A stretch of DNA of 64,000 bases from CAVQFB01 sp963711675 (GCA_963711675.1 CAVQFB010000004.1:124001-188000), one strand, 5' to 3'; shown: positions 24,151 to 33,727, counted from the first letter of the stretch. Program-made: numbers and translations. Notes: generated from the sequence alone by a model not told the origin.

Positions 24151-25520
24151 TGCTGGCCTCCTTGTGCACCGGCTGACTGTTCGCCGCTCGCGGCCGGCAG
24201 CGTAGTTACAACGGCGCGTAAATTCGGTGCGAAATATTTTTGAGCAGCTTCTTTAACGTCGTCGGCTGTCACTGCATTGAACTTATCCATGTCAGTGTTT
24301 ATCAGGTTGGGATCGTTGAAATACACGGCGTCATGTCCCAACCGCAACGACGTTCTGAGGGCCGACTCCCTGATCTTCACTTCCTTACGGCGATATTGCA
24401 TTTGCGCCTTGGATAATTCCGCAGCAGTCACTCCGACTTTAGCCACCGCACTGATCTCCTCGTAAATCGCCTTCTCCAGGTCCTCCGGTTTCACCCCCGG
24501 CCGCGGATAAGCGATGATGTAGATCAAGCTCGGTCCCATCCTTGCATCCACCTGCATCTCAAACGACGTTGCCAATTGTTTTTCCTTAACGAGATGCTGA
24601 TAGAAGCGGGAACTCTGTCCCGTGCCCAGGATGCTTCCCAGGGCCTGGACGGCGAAGTTCTCGGCGGTATTGCCCGCCGGAATCTGATAAGCAATGATCA
24701 CCATCGGCAAGCGCGCCAGCGGATCCATCACCGTTTCGTGACGCTCGCCGTACCGCTCCTCCTCGCAAGGCTGTTTCTTAGGCGGCACCGGCTGGCTCGG
24801 GATTGCGCCAAAATATTTCTTGATCTTCGCCGTCGCTTCCGCGGGATCGAAATCGCCTACCAGCGACAGAACTGCGTTGTTTGGGGCGTAATAGATCCGA
24901 AAAAAGTCCTTCACGTCGTCCAGGGAGGCCGCATTCAGGTCAGCCATGGAGCCGATCGTGGAGTGCTTGTAGCCAAAGCAATCATAGGCGAGGCTGTCGA
25001 TTTCGAGGAACGCTTTGCCGTAGGGCTGGTTGTCGATGCCGAGGCGGCGCTCTTCCTGCACTGCATTCCGCTGGTTGTCGAGGTTGGTCTGGTTCACTGC
25101 CAGCTTGCCCATGCGGTCGGCTTCAAGAAACAGAGCAAGGTCGAGTTGATTCTTGGGGACGATCTCGTAGTAGGTGGTGCGGTCCTCGTTCGTGGTCCCG
25201 TTAAAATCCCCGCCATTGTTCTCCAGCAGCATGTAATGTTCGCCTTTGCCCACGTTCTCGGATCCCTGAAACATCATGTGCTCGAACAAGTGGGCGAAGC
25301 CGGTGCGCCCCGGCCGTTCGTTGCTTGAGCCGACGTCGTAGGTCACATCCAGCGCCACCACCGGCGCACTCGGATCGGGCGCGAGGAGAATTCGCAATCC
25401 ATTGTCCAGCCGCGTGTCGGTGAAGTGGATCGGCTTGAGTCCGGGCGCGTCGCTGGTTACCGCGCCAATCGGAAAAGCCACTGCCAGAAGCAAGGAGAAG
25501 TGTAGTGTCCATTTTTTCAT
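24147..25520 (-). CDS. M16 family peptidase, catalytic subunit
   Basis: This exported zinc metallopeptidase of family M16 has 457 aa. The inverted zinc motif is HLFEH at residues 77-81, and the third ligand glutamate lies in LALFLEADRMGKL. After it comes VQEERRLGIDNQPYG, also typical. The frame is open to 25574. I chose ATG 25520 because the signal peptide (LHFSLLLAVAFPIGAV) begins there and GAGG sits six bases upstream. It is the first gene of a two-gene unit, with an ATGA overlap into the inactive subunit. Expected to act in the periplasm on small or unfolded peptides. Confidence 0.92.
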   Translation of the reverse strand: MKKWTLHFSLLLAVAFPIGAVTSDAPGLKPIHFTDTRLDNGLRILLAPDPSAPVVALDVTYDVGSSNERPGRTGFAHLFEHMMFQGSENVGKGEHYMLLENNGGDFNGTTNEDRTTYYEIVPKNQLDLALFLEADRMGKLAVNQTNLDNQRNAVQEERRLGIDNQPYGKAFLEIDSLAYDCFGYKHSTIGSMADLNAASLDDVKDFFRIYYAPNNAVLSLVGDFDPAEATAKIKKYFGAIPSQPVPPKKQPCEEERYGERHETVMDPLARLPMVIIAYQIPAGNTAENFAVQALGSILGTGQSSRFYQHLVKEKQLATSFEMQVDARMGPSLIYIIAYPRPGVKPEDLEKAIYEEISAVAKVGVTAAELSKAQMQYRRKEVKIRESALRTSLRLGHDAVYFNDPNLINTDMDKFNAVTADDVKEAAQKYFAPNLRAVVTTLPAASGEQSAGAQGGQQ

Positions 25521-25758
25521 GGAAGTCCTCGCGAAAAGTGGGGATTTCATATCAATTGTCGCAGGAAGGAACACACACGCTAGCGAGAGCGGGCATCAAT
25601 GTCAACCCGGGAACTGCGTCACCCCCGCCGCGTCTTTATGTTTTGACGTGAGATGGCTTGGCTGGTTAGCCAAAAATGGCAGATAGCCATGCGATTAAGC
25701 GCTCTCCGGCTGCAATATAAACGTGGTACGTGCTGCGAGGACGGAAGGGCAGAAGGTT

Positions 25759-25764
25759 TATAAT
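25759..25764 (+). promoter_or_regulatory. -10 element ahead of frr
   Basis: A perfect TATAAT lies 36 bp upstream of the frr ATG. No clear -35 was found. It would let frr be transcribed on its own, which its separation from pyrH requires. Confidence 0.45.
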
Positions 25765-25800
25765 ACTCGGTTTTGACTTCAACGTTTCACGGAGCTGACG

Positions 25801-26391
25801 ATGGCTCAACCCGGAATGGCAGCGGTCCCTGGTCTCAAAGACACCTATGTTCAGCTAAAGACGCGCATGGACAAAGCGGTGGACGATTTCCGCAAGGCGA
25901 TGGCGGCTACCCGTACGGGCCGCGCATCGGTCCATATGCTTGACAGCGTGAGTGTCGACTACTACGGATCGCAGATGCCGCTGAACCAGATCGCGCAGGT
26001 ACATGCACCCGAGCCTCAGTTGATCACGGTGCAGCCCTTTGATCCGTCCTCGCTCGCGGCGATCGAAAAGGCAATTCGTACCGGGGATCTCGGCTTGAAT
26101 CCGATGAATGACGGCAAGCTGATCCGCGTGCCGGTGCCGTCCCTTACCGAGGAGCGCCGCCGCGACATGGTAAAACACTTGCACAAGATTCTCGAGGAAC
26201 ATCGCACCGCAATCCGGAACATCCGCCGCGATGGCAACGACGCCATCAAGAAGGCGATGAAGGACAAGAAGATCACGGAAGACGAAGAGAAACGCGCGCT
26301 CGACGAGATCCAGAAACTCACCGACGACGAGATCAAGAAGATGGAGGAGATGAGCAAGACGAAAGAAAAAGAAGTGATGGAGATCAAATAG
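25801..26391 (+). CDS. frr: ribosome recycling factor
   Basis: RRF (196 aa) splits post-termination ribosomes together with EF-G. The long helical hairpin is complete: RMDKAVDDFRKAMAATRTGR, the domain II strand DYYGSQMPLNQIA, DPSSLAAIEKAI, the GLNPMNDGKLIRVPVPSLTE segment and an extended Lys/Glu-rich C-terminal helix. It is about ten residues longer than usual at the N-terminus; an alternative ATG at 25816 would shorten it to the standard length. Normally it sits next to pyrH, but here it is 3.2 kb away. Confidence 0.95.
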   Translation: MAQPGMAAVPGLKDTYVQLKTRMDKAVDDFRKAMAATRTGRASVHMLDSVSVDYYGSQMPLNQIAQVHAPEPQLITVQPFDPSSLAAIEKAIRTGDLGLNPMNDGKLIRVPVPSLTEERRRDMVKHLHKILEEHRTAIRNIRRDGNDAIKKAMKDKKITEDEEKRALDEIQKLTDDEIKKMEEMSKTKEKEVMEIK

Positions 26392-26538
26392 CTCGCGCCC
26401 GCTGTTCAGGATCACTGAAAAGCTGTGCGCCGGGCGTTTCGTTCGCAGTAGGAACGAGGGTGCCCCCTTGGTGGGCGCGTATTTTTCTAAAGATTTACTA
26501 CTCTGAACCACCTCGCGCTTGATTGCCTCAAGCAGCCC

Positions 26539-26544
26539 TATAAT
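26539..26544 (+). promoter_or_regulatory. -10 element directly ahead of the molybdopterin oxidoreductase gene
   Basis: A perfect TATAAT ends eight bases before the GTG at 26553, so transcription should start on or beside the start codon. TTGATT at 26519 is too close (14 bp) to be an ordinary -35. Confidence 0.45.
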
Positions 26545-26552
26545 CTCAACGA

Positions 26553-28679
26553 GTGAAAAAAGTCGTCCATGCCGCTTGTCCGCATGACTGCCCCGATGCC
26601 TGTGGTGTCCTGATCACTGTCGATGACGGCCGCGCGACGAAGGTCCAAGGCGATCCTTCCCATCCCGTGACACGTGGTTTTCTTTGCGCAAAGGTCGCGA
26701 AATACCTGGATCGAGTGTACTCACCGGATCGCGTGCTGTATCCCATGCGGAGAGTGAAGGCCAAAGGGGGCCCGCAGGCGGAACACGCGTTCGAACGAAT
26801 CAGTTGGGAGGTTGCGCTTCAAGAGATCGTCCAGCGCCTGCGCGATGCGTCCGCACAGTTTGGTTCGGAATCGATCCTGCCCTACTCCTACGGCGGAACC
26901 TTGGGAACCCTGAACGGCGGCTCGATGGACCGTCGATTCTTTCATCGCCTCGGAGCCTCGCAATTGGAACGGACCATCTGTTCCGCCGCAGGCGAAGCCG
27001 GCATTGAATCTGTGCTGGGTGTGAAACTGGGCACCGAGCCCGAGCAGTTCCGTCAGTCCCGTTACATCATCGCCTGGGGCGCCAACATACACGGTAACAA
27101 CGTCCACCTCTGGCCGTTTATCGAAGAGGCTCGGCGGCAAGGGGCGAAACTGGTGGTCATCGATCCGTACCGCACTCGCACCGCCAAATGCGCGGACTGG
27201 TATATCCCAATCAATCCCGGAACTGACGCCGCGCTCGCGTTGGGCATGATGCACGTCATCATCAACGAAAACCTCTATGATGCCGATTACACGCGCAAAC
27301 ACACCCTGGGGTTCGATCAGCTTCGCGACAAAGTACAGGAGTATCCGCCCGATGAGGTTGCGCGCTGGACTGGCATCTGTGCCGCTGACATCGTCAAGCT
27401 GGCGCGCGAATATGCCACCATTCGTCCCGCCGTCATCCGCCTGAACTATGGCGTACAGCGATCCGAAGGCGGTGGGATGGCTACACGCGCGGTGACCATG
27501 CTGCCGTGCATTACCGGATCATGGAAGGAAGTCGGCGGAGGGCTGCAACTCTCTACCAGCGGCGCATACGTTCTCAATAGCACGGATCTGCAGCGACCCG
27601 ATCTGATGGGTGAGTCTTTGGGGCGTCCGGCCCGCGTTGTCAACATGGTCGAGCTCGGCAAGGCGCTGAATGCCCTTCAGAACCCGCCCATCAAGGCGCT
27701 GTTCGTCTACAACTCAAATCCCGCGGCGGTGTGTCCCAATCACAACGAAGTTATCCGTGGCCTCAAGCGTGAGGATCTGTTCACCGTAGTTCACGAGCAG
27801 TTCTTCACCGACACTACCGACTACGCCGACATCGTGCTGCCTGCGACCACGTTCTTCGAGCACGAGGATCTTCAAAAGGCATACGGCCACTACTACTTGC
27901 AAATGTCCGACCAGGCGATTGAGCCGCTGGGGGAATGCCGGTCCAACGTAGAGCTCTTCCGTGCGCTGGCCCATCACATGGGATTCAAAGACGACTGTTT
28001 CTCCCAAACCCCGAGCGAGATGATCGACCTCGCGCTCGCCTCGACTGACCCCTGGCTCCAGGGCATCGACCGCGATCGCCTGCAGCGGGAGGGCCACGTT
28101 AGATTGAATTTTGAACAGACACGGGGACTGACCCCGGCGGAGAATAACGGTAACCCGCAGGTTCCCTTCCTTCCCTTCGCCCAGGGCAACTTCGCGACGG
28201 CAAGCGGCAAGGCTGAGCTTTACTCGGAAGCTCTGAAAGCTCAGGGGCTCGATCCCGTGGTTGCCTTCGTGCCTCCGAGTGAGTCCCGTCATTCCGAGCA
28301 GGCCAAGGCCTTCCCCTTGGAGTTGCTGGCCCGGAAGGCGGACAATTTCCTCAACTCCACCTTCTCAAACGTGCCCTCGGTTCAGGAGATGGAAGAAGTC
28401 GGTCTCCTCGAAATCAGCGCCCCAGACGCTCGCTCACGCGGCATTACCGAGGGTGACACTGTCCGCGTGTTCAATCGCCGGGGCGATATCCTGTTAAAGG
28501 CGCGAGTGAACGGAGCGGTGCAACCCGGTTTGGTCTCTGCCAGCCTCTATTGGGCCAAGTTGAGTCAGCAGAAAAGGAACATTAATGTCCTTACCTCTGA
28601 AAAACTTACTGACATGGGCAACTCGGCCACGTTTTATTCCGTCTTGGTTGAAGTAGAGCTTTTCAAACCAGATTGCTGA
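26553..28679 (+). CDS. molybdopterin-dependent oxidoreductase (DMSO reductase superfamily)
   Basis: This is a large cytoplasmic molybdenum/bis-MGD enzyme (708 aa). The N-terminal [4Fe-4S] site is Cys9, Cys13, Cys17 and Cys45 (ACPHDCPDACG ... GFLCAKV). The molybdopterin domain includes GTLNGGSMDRRFFHRLGAS, the region around ICSAAGEAG where the metal ligand usually lies, and NSNPAAVCPN. The C-terminal molydopterin-binding domain (from about 590) contains NTRGD-like elements and ends in DMGNSATFYS. There is no signal peptide, no iron-sulfur subunit and no membrane subunit nearby, so the partner and substrate are unknown; formate-, thiosulfate- and acetylene-type enzymes share these motifs. GTG start. 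Confidence 0.88.
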   Translation: MKKVVHAACPHDCPDACGVLITVDDGRATKVQGDPSHPVTRGFLCAKVAKYLDRVYSPDRVLYPMRRVKAKGGPQAEHAFERISWEVALQEIVQRLRDASAQFGSESILPYSYGGTLGTLNGGSMDRRFFHRLGASQLERTICSAAGEAGIESVLGVKLGTEPEQFRQSRYIIAWGANIHGNNVHLWPFIEEARRQGAKLVVIDPYRTRTAKCADWYIPINPGTDAALALGMMHVIINENLYDADYTRKHTLGFDQLRDKVQEYPPDEVARWTGICAADIVKLAREYATIRPAVIRLNYGVQRSEGGGMATRAVTMLPCITGSWKEVGGGLQLSTSGAYVLNSTDLQRPDLMGESLGRPARVVNMVELGKALNALQNPPIKALFVYNSNPAAVCPNHNEVIRGLKREDLFTVVHEQFFTDTTDYADIVLPATTFFEHEDLQKAYGHYYLQMSDQAIEPLGECRSNVELFRALAHHMGFKDDCFSQTPSEMIDLALASTDPWLQGIDRDRLQREGHVRLNFEQTRGLTPAENNGNPQVPFLPFAQGNFATASGKAELYSEALKAQGLDPVVAFVPPSESRHSEQAKAFPLELLARKADNFLNSTFSNVPSVQEMEEVGLLEISAPDARSRGITEGDTVRVFNRRGDILLKARVNGAVQPGLVSASLYWAKLSQQKRNINVLTSEKLTDMGNSATFYSVLVEVELFKPDC

Positions 28680-28711
28680 CACCTAGTGGGAAGGCGAGAC
28701 GAACCTGCCAC

Positions 28712-28742
28712 TTGGACGCTCCACGATGCTCTACCGTATAAT
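28712..28742 (+). promoter_or_regulatory. possible promoter ahead of bamA
   Basis: TTGGAC (28712-28717) and TATAAT (28737-28742) are spaced by 19 bp, slightly long. The leader to bamA would be about 217 nt. Confidence 0.35.
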
Positions 28743-28966
28743 GGCCGTTTTCCATACTTCCAAGGTCTGAGGTCGTAGCGATTCTTCGTTCTCATCAGGA
28801 TAGCCCTGTCCGGACTTGCCATGCCCGGCCAGGGCGCGCCTCGAGCGCCGGAGTAACGAAGAGCGCGCCTGCTCGTCCCCAGGCGCTTTTCGGCACATGT
28901 GTCCCATCCCGTTCAATCTCCCGGTCTTGCCTTACCCGCAGGCGCGGCGCAAAGCGACTGCTCTAC

Positions 28967-31750
28967 ATGGCCCTGCTGCTGACAACGACGGCGCTTTTGT
29001 CAATTGGAGTTTGGGCCCAGCAGGACGTCATTGTGGGCATCCAGATCACGGGCAATCGCCGCATCCCGCAGGATACGATCAAAGCTCGCATTTTCACCAA
29101 GGTTGGAGACGTGTACGACACGGCTGCCCTGGAGCGCGATTTCAACTCGCTGTGGAACACGGGCTACTTTGAGGACATCCGCTTCGAGCGTGAACAGACT
29201 CCTAAAGGATGGCTCATTCACGTCTACGTCAAAGAGAGGCCCACGATTCGGGAGATCAATTACGTGGGTCTGAGCTCGGTTTCGACCAGCGACGTCCTCG
29301 ACCGTTTCAAGGAGCGCAAAGTCGGGCTGACAGTCGAGAGCCAGTACGATCCCACCAAAGTCAAGAAGGCCGAAGTCACCATCAAAGAACTACTCTCGGA
29401 ACACGGACGGCAGTTCGCCACAGTGCGTACCGAGATTCGCGCCATCCCCCCGGCCGCTATCGGTATTACCTTCGTGGTCAAGGAGGGACCGAAGGTCAAG
29501 GTGGGCCGGATCAAGTTCCAGGGTAACAAGAACATCAACGCCCGTACGCTGCGTGCCGCGATGAAGAACCTGAAGCCGATTGGCATCCCGCATTCCATCT
29601 TCCTCGAGTCCATCTTCGCCAAAACCTACGATGCAACGAAGTTGAGCGAGGACACCGAACGCGTGCGCGCTGAATATCAGAATCGCGGCTACTTCAAGGT
29701 GGTCGTCGATGACCCCAAGACCGAAATTCATGACACCGGTCACGCCGGCTTCCACCTCCCGCTGCTTCAGCCCGGACCGGGCAAGGCGGTGGACATCACC
29801 ATGCCGATCGACGAAGGCGATAAATACAAGCTTGCCAAAATCGATTTCAAGAACAACAAAGCGGTGAAGGACACCAAACCGCTCCGTGGTTTGTTCCCGA
29901 TCAAAGACGGAGATGTTTTCAGCCGCGAGAAGATCGCCAAGGGCCTGGAGAATCTTCGTAAAGCCTACGGCGAACTCGGCTATATCAATTTCACCTCGGT
30001 TCCCGACACCAAGTTCGATGACGAGAAGAAACTCATTTTTCTCGAGATCGATATGGACGAAGGTAAGCAGTTTTACGTGCGCCGCATCGAATTCCAGGGC
30101 AACACCACCACGCGTGACAAAGTCATCCGGCGCGAAATCGCACTCGAAGAAGGCCAGGTCTACAACAACCGCCTGTGGGAACTCAGTCTGCTGCGCCTCA
30201 ACCAGCTTGGCTATTTCGAGCAGCTGAAACCCGAGGATCCCAATACCACTGACCGCAAGCTCGATGAGAAAAACGGTACCGTAGATCTGACTCTCAAGGT
30301 TCACGAGAAGGGCAAGAACAGTATTGGACTGAACGGTGGCGTCAGCGGTCTTGCCGGAGCTTTCATCGGCCTGACGTACACGACCAACAACTTCCTGGGT
30401 TTGGGAGAGACTCTTCAGATCCAGGCCAGCATCGGCAACCGCCAGCGCGACCTGCTATTCGGCTTCACCGAGCCGTACATGTTCGACCGCCCGCTTCAAC
30501 TGGGATTCACGGTTTACGGGCGCAAATTCAGTTTTGACCAGGCTCAGCAGCTATCCATACTTTCCGGCCAGAAGCTCAACCTGCCGTCAGCTTACCTCCA
30601 GAACCTGCAGAACTACACCCAGCAGAGCGTCGGCTTCACTACGTCCGTCAGCTACCCTTTGCATCGCTCTTTCAAGCGGTTGGGGCTGACGTATTCTTTC
30701 GACCGATCGTCGCTGGTTGCGCTGAGCAGCGCTTCGCAAATCCTGTTCCAGAACCTCGCGTTCCGAGGCATCTCGGGGCCCAACTCACTTTCGGGAATCA
30801 TTACCAGTAAGCTTCTTCCCACGTTTTCTTTCAGCACCCTGGATGCCGCGTACGCGCCCCATAGTGGCCGCAGTGTCTATCTGGGTGGCGAGATCGCGGG
30901 CATAGGGGGAACGGTGCGGTCCATCCGCCCCATCGTGCAGTACAAGCAATTCTTCCCCGTGCAGAAAAGGCGGAATGCCATTGGCGTCAACTTCACGGGT
31001 TCGTTCATGACTGGGTATGGCGGTCTGGTCGCGCCGCCATTTGAACGCTTTTATCTCGGCGGTGAGAATGACCTGCGAGGATTCGACATTCGTTCCGTCT
31101 CTCCCGTCGCATTCCTTGCCAATAAAGCGATCGTCCCCCTGGTCAACCCAGACGGTTCCAGCGTCCCGAAGGATCCGAGAAACCCGAGGCTTGGTCCCTA
31201 CACGATTCCCGTTCCCATTGATCAGATTGTGTTCCCGGGTGGCGATCTGAGCCTGGTAGGAAATCTTGAATACCGAATCACGATCTTCGGTCCGCTGGCG
31301 ATCGCCCCATTCGTTGACACCGGTATCGATCCGATCCTTCGCCCATCGCAATTGCGGATTAACAGCGGTCAGTTGAACGACATTAACACCACCGTTTTCG
31401 GGTGTCCGCAACTGGACGTTGGGTTGAACTGTATCGGTGGTTCGACCATGCAGTTCTCGCAGGAATTGAAGACTCTGGCTGGAACAAATTGGACACCGCG
31501 TATGTCGACCGGCCTGGAGTTGCAGGTGATGTTGCCTATTATCAACGCGCCGTTCCGCATCTACTGGGCTTACAACCCGTTGCGTTTGGACACGCAGGCC
31601 ACCTCCCCGATTCCGATCACTCGCAGCATGTTCCCGGCAGGCGCAGCAGGCGACTTTACCTACCAGGAAGCTATTGGGGCCTATGCCCCCACCTATACCC
31701 TGCGGGAGCCGAGAAAAACCTTCCGCTTTACCGTGGCCACAACCTTTTGA
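28967..31750 (+). CDS. bamA: outer membrane protein assembly factor BamA
   Basis: BamA (Omp85, 927 aa) inserts beta-barrel proteins into the outer membrane. A short signal sequence (LLLTTTALLSIGVWAQQ) leads into a row of POTRA domains over roughly residues 20-440; repeated units such as VGIQITGNRRIPQDTIKARI, VGRIKFQGNKNINARTLRAA and VRRIEFQGNTTTRDKVIRRE mark their first strands. The C-terminal 16-strand barrel has ERFYLGGENDLRGFDIRSVS, the Omp85 signature, and ends in a C-terminal Phe (FTVATTF). Inserted Pro/Gly-rich loops make it longer than E. coli BamA (810 aa). ATG 28967 is the only good in-frame start. skp follows, as in many Gram-negative genomes. Confidence 0.95.
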   Translation: MALLLTTTALLSIGVWAQQDVIVGIQITGNRRIPQDTIKARIFTKVGDVYDTAALERDFNSLWNTGYFEDIRFEREQTPKGWLIHVYVKERPTIREINYVGLSSVSTSDVLDRFKERKVGLTVESQYDPTKVKKAEVTIKELLSEHGRQFATVRTEIRAIPPAAIGITFVVKEGPKVKVGRIKFQGNKNINARTLRAAMKNLKPIGIPHSIFLESIFAKTYDATKLSEDTERVRAEYQNRGYFKVVVDDPKTEIHDTGHAGFHLPLLQPGPGKAVDITMPIDEGDKYKLAKIDFKNNKAVKDTKPLRGLFPIKDGDVFSREKIAKGLENLRKAYGELGYINFTSVPDTKFDDEKKLIFLEIDMDEGKQFYVRRIEFQGNTTTRDKVIRREIALEEGQVYNNRLWELSLLRLNQLGYFEQLKPEDPNTTDRKLDEKNGTVDLTLKVHEKGKNSIGLNGGVSGLAGAFIGLTYTTNNFLGLGETLQIQASIGNRQRDLLFGFTEPYMFDRPLQLGFTVYGRKFSFDQAQQLSILSGQKLNLPSAYLQNLQNYTQQSVGFTTSVSYPLHRSFKRLGLTYSFDRSSLVALSSASQILFQNLAFRGISGPNSLSGIITSKLLPTFSFSTLDAAYAPHSGRSVYLGGEIAGIGGTVRSIRPIVQYKQFFPVQKRRNAIGVNFTGSFMTGYGGLVAPPFERFYLGGENDLRGFDIRSVSPVAFLANKAIVPLVNPDGSSVPKDPRNPRLGPYTIPVPIDQIVFPGGDLSLVGNLEYRITIFGPLAIAPFVDTGIDPILRPSQLRINSGQLNDINTTVFGCPQLDVGLNCIGGSTMQFSQELKTLAGTNWTPRMSTGLELQVMLPIINAPFRIYWAYNPLRLDTQATSPIPITRSMFPAGAAGDFTYQEAIGAYAPTYTLREPRKTFRFTVATTF

Positions 31751-31790
31751 TGATCAATCAGGTACCGGTGCAATCCTTCATAATGCGGGT

Positions 31791-31820
31791 TTGACCTTGC
31801 GCCGTAGCTATTCGTATAAT
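31791..31820 (+). promoter_or_regulatory. sigma-70 promoter of skp/ompH
   Basis: TTGACC (31791-31796) and a perfect TATAAT (31815-31820) are separated by 18 bp. The transcript would start near 31827 and carry an unusually long leader of about 200 nt before the skp start. Confidence 0.65.
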
Positions 31821-32027
31821 GCCACCATCCACACCCTGAAATCATCGCATCGGGGTGGTACCGCGCCTTCAGGTTCGGCGCGAGGTGCTGGGACATCCGG
31901 CCCGCCTTTCCCGGTTGCAGAAAGTCCGTTAAACGGCAGAGGTCGTGCACGCAGCGAGACCCAGCTTCGCCTGCGTAAGAACACCTGAGCAGATTCCGTG
32001 ACAATTTTCAAGGAGTTCAACCGATCA

Positions 32028-32759
32028 ATGACAAGCAAGCTTGTGACATTTCTTCTGGCCATGACGATTGTTGTGTCCGTCGGGGCAGCCGCCCAGACCG
32101 GCACCGCAGCTTCCCCGGCGTCTTCTCCTGCCCTACCGGCCGCTCCGTCGTCTGCCGCTTCGGGGCCAGTCCCAAGTACCGGCACTAGAGTAGGCACCAT
32201 CAATATCGAGCAGGCGGTTTTCGGCAGCAATGAGGGTCGCCGTGACTCCGAAGCCCTGAGCAAGAAGCTCGAGCCCAGGCAATCGGAGCTCAAAAACAAG
32301 AGCGACGAAATCGAATCGCTGAAGAAGCAGCTCAACGCCACCAGCGACAAGCTGAATGATGAGGCCCGCCAGACTCTCGTAAAGCAAATCGAATCCAAAC
32401 AGAAGATCTTCGACCGCGATATGCAGGATGCCCAGGAGGACTTCACCAACCAGCAGCGGGAGATCATGAGCCGAATTCTCCAGAAGATGGCACCTGTCAT
32501 CCAGAAATACGCTGCTGAAAATGGATATGGCGTCCTTCTTGACACCTCCGCGCCCTGGCCGCAAGGTCCGGTGATTCCACTCAGTGACGCCATGGACGTT
32601 ACCAAGCCCGTGGTGGAGTCTTACAATGCTCAGTCTGGCGTGCCTGCTCCGGCAGCTTCCACATCGGCTGCCAGGCCGGCATCCCGGCCCACCGGCCCCG
32701 CAACCAAGCCAGCAACTACACCGGCGAGCAAGCCGCAGACGGGCGCTCCTCCGAAATAA
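32028..32759 (+). CDS. skp: OmpH/Skp family periplasmic chaperone
   Basis: This Skp-like chaperone (243 aa) holds unfolded outer-membrane proteins for BamA. The signal peptide (LVTFLLAMTIVVSVGAAAQ) and an Ala/Ser/Pro linker are followed by the family start VGTINIEQAVFGSNEGRRD. A long coiled-coil hairpin (about 85-165) with QSELKNKSDEIESLKKQL and the returning KYAAENGYGVLLDTSAPWP strand come next. A Pro/Ala/Thr-rich tail of about 50 residues is extra compared with E. coli Skp (161 aa). GTG 31998 is an alternative start; I prefer ATG 32028, where AGGAG lies 12 bases ahead and the signal peptide begins. Confidence 0.9.
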   Translation: MTSKLVTFLLAMTIVVSVGAAAQTGTAASPASSPALPAAPSSAASGPVPSTGTRVGTINIEQAVFGSNEGRRDSEALSKKLEPRQSELKNKSDEIESLKKQLNATSDKLNDEARQTLVKQIESKQKIFDRDMQDAQEDFTNQQREIMSRILQKMAPVIQKYAAENGYGVLLDTSAPWPQGPVIPLSDAMDVTKPVVESYNAQSGVPAPAASTSAARPASRPTGPATKPATTPASKPQTGAPPK

Positions 32760-32793
32760 GCACGACACCTGAGGGTGTCAGAAGGTTCCCACT

Positions 32794-32820
32794 AGGCCGC
32801 GGTTCTCGCGGCCTTTTTTA
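32794..32820 (+). terminator. rho-independent terminator after skp
   Basis: An 8-bp stem, AGGCCGCG with CGCGGCCT, and a 5-nt loop are followed by TTTTTT. It separates skp from the next TonB-family gene. Confidence 0.9.
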
Positions 32821-32895
32821 TTTTCCGCAGCTACGACAAATTGCAGGATCGCGGTGTCATTAGGAAATAGGAATCGCCTAGTGTGGGAGGGCACC

Positions 32896-33624
32896 ATGTT
32901 TGCCGACAGTCTGCTCGACTCTCCTTGGGAAACCCGTTCTCGCCGCGGCTGGACCACACTGGTCTCATTCGCCGCACAGCTACTTGCGCTTGGGGCTCTT
33001 CTTCTCTTGCCCCTCATTTACACGCAGGCGCTGCCAGCCCTACATTGGATTGACGCGGGCCCAGTTCTTGCGCCGCCACCGGCGCCGCCACCCGCTTCGG
33101 TTATGCGTGCTTCGAATGCGCCGCAAAGCAACTTCGTCGGTAGCGTGCTGGTCGTGCCGCCGAGCATTCCTCATGATGTGTTGCAGGTAGATGACAAAGG
33201 TGTTCCGCCTGCGATCGGCACGATCGGAATCGAAGGTGGCACGGGCGACCACTGGAGTGCCAACTCGGTCTTGAATTCCATCGGCAACGAGGTCGCGAGA
33301 CTTGTGCCGCCACCACCACCTCCCTCCGTAGCGCGTCGCCCTGTTACCTCGCACATGATGGAAGGGAACCTGGTTCATCGGGTGCAGCCCGAATATCCTT
33401 ACCCCGCAAAAATGGCTCACATCCAGGGTTCGGTGGTGCTGCGAGCCATCATCAGCAAGGAGGGTACGATCGAGAATCTGCAGGTCGTCCACGGCCATCC
33501 CATGCTCGTGAAGGCAGCGATCGACGCCGTTCGCCAATGGCGCTATCGCCCGTACATTCTTAACGACAGCCCCGTCGAGGTCGAGACCGAAGTCACCGTG
33601 AACTTCATCTTGTCGCCAGGATAA
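32896..33624 (+). CDS. TonB family protein with polyproline linker
   Basis: This is the third TonB-like protein (242 aa). The N-terminal anchor is LVSFAAQLLALGALLLLPLIY (split by a turn), and the periplasmic linker contains PPPAPPPAS and a run of six prolines near residue 138. The C-terminal TonB domain shows HRVQPEYPYPAKMAHIQGS, VVLRAIISKEGTIENLQVV and RQWRYRPYILNDSPVEVETE. ATG 32896 is preceded by GGGAGG at five bases; the longer frame from 32854 lacks this. The proline runs make it a likely EF-P client. No ExbB/ExbD or receptor adjoins it. Confidence 0.88.
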   Translation: MFADSLLDSPWETRSRRGWTTLVSFAAQLLALGALLLLPLIYTQALPALHWIDAGPVLAPPPAPPPASVMRASNAPQSNFVGSVLVVPPSIPHDVLQVDDKGVPPAIGTIGIEGGTGDHWSANSVLNSIGNEVARLVPPPPPPSVARRPVTSHMMEGNLVHRVQPEYPYPAKMAHIQGSVVLRAIISKEGTIENLQVVHGHPMLVKAAIDAVRQWRYRPYILNDSPVEVETEVTVNFILSPG

Positions 33625-33721
33625 ACCGGCCGGGCGGGCAAGGTCGGAGCACGCCAGGGAACTGAAGACTGGCGAACAGAGTCAGGCACTCCCGTAACCC
33701 CGGAGTTCAGCGTGCAACCGA

Positions 33722-33727
33722 TATAAT
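33722..33727 (+). promoter_or_regulatory. -10 element directly ahead of alr
   Basis: A perfect TATAAT ends nine bases before the alr GTG at 33737. The flanking ATATAATCGCG is nearly the same as the sequence ahead of ruvX (ATATAATCGCGG). No -35 is apparent. Confidence 0.45.

Noticed and set aside
29390..30304. 304-codon minus-strand frame within bamA
   Set aside because: It is fully inside bamA, has no ribosome site and reads as a hydrophobic/acidic shadow of the POTRA repeats.
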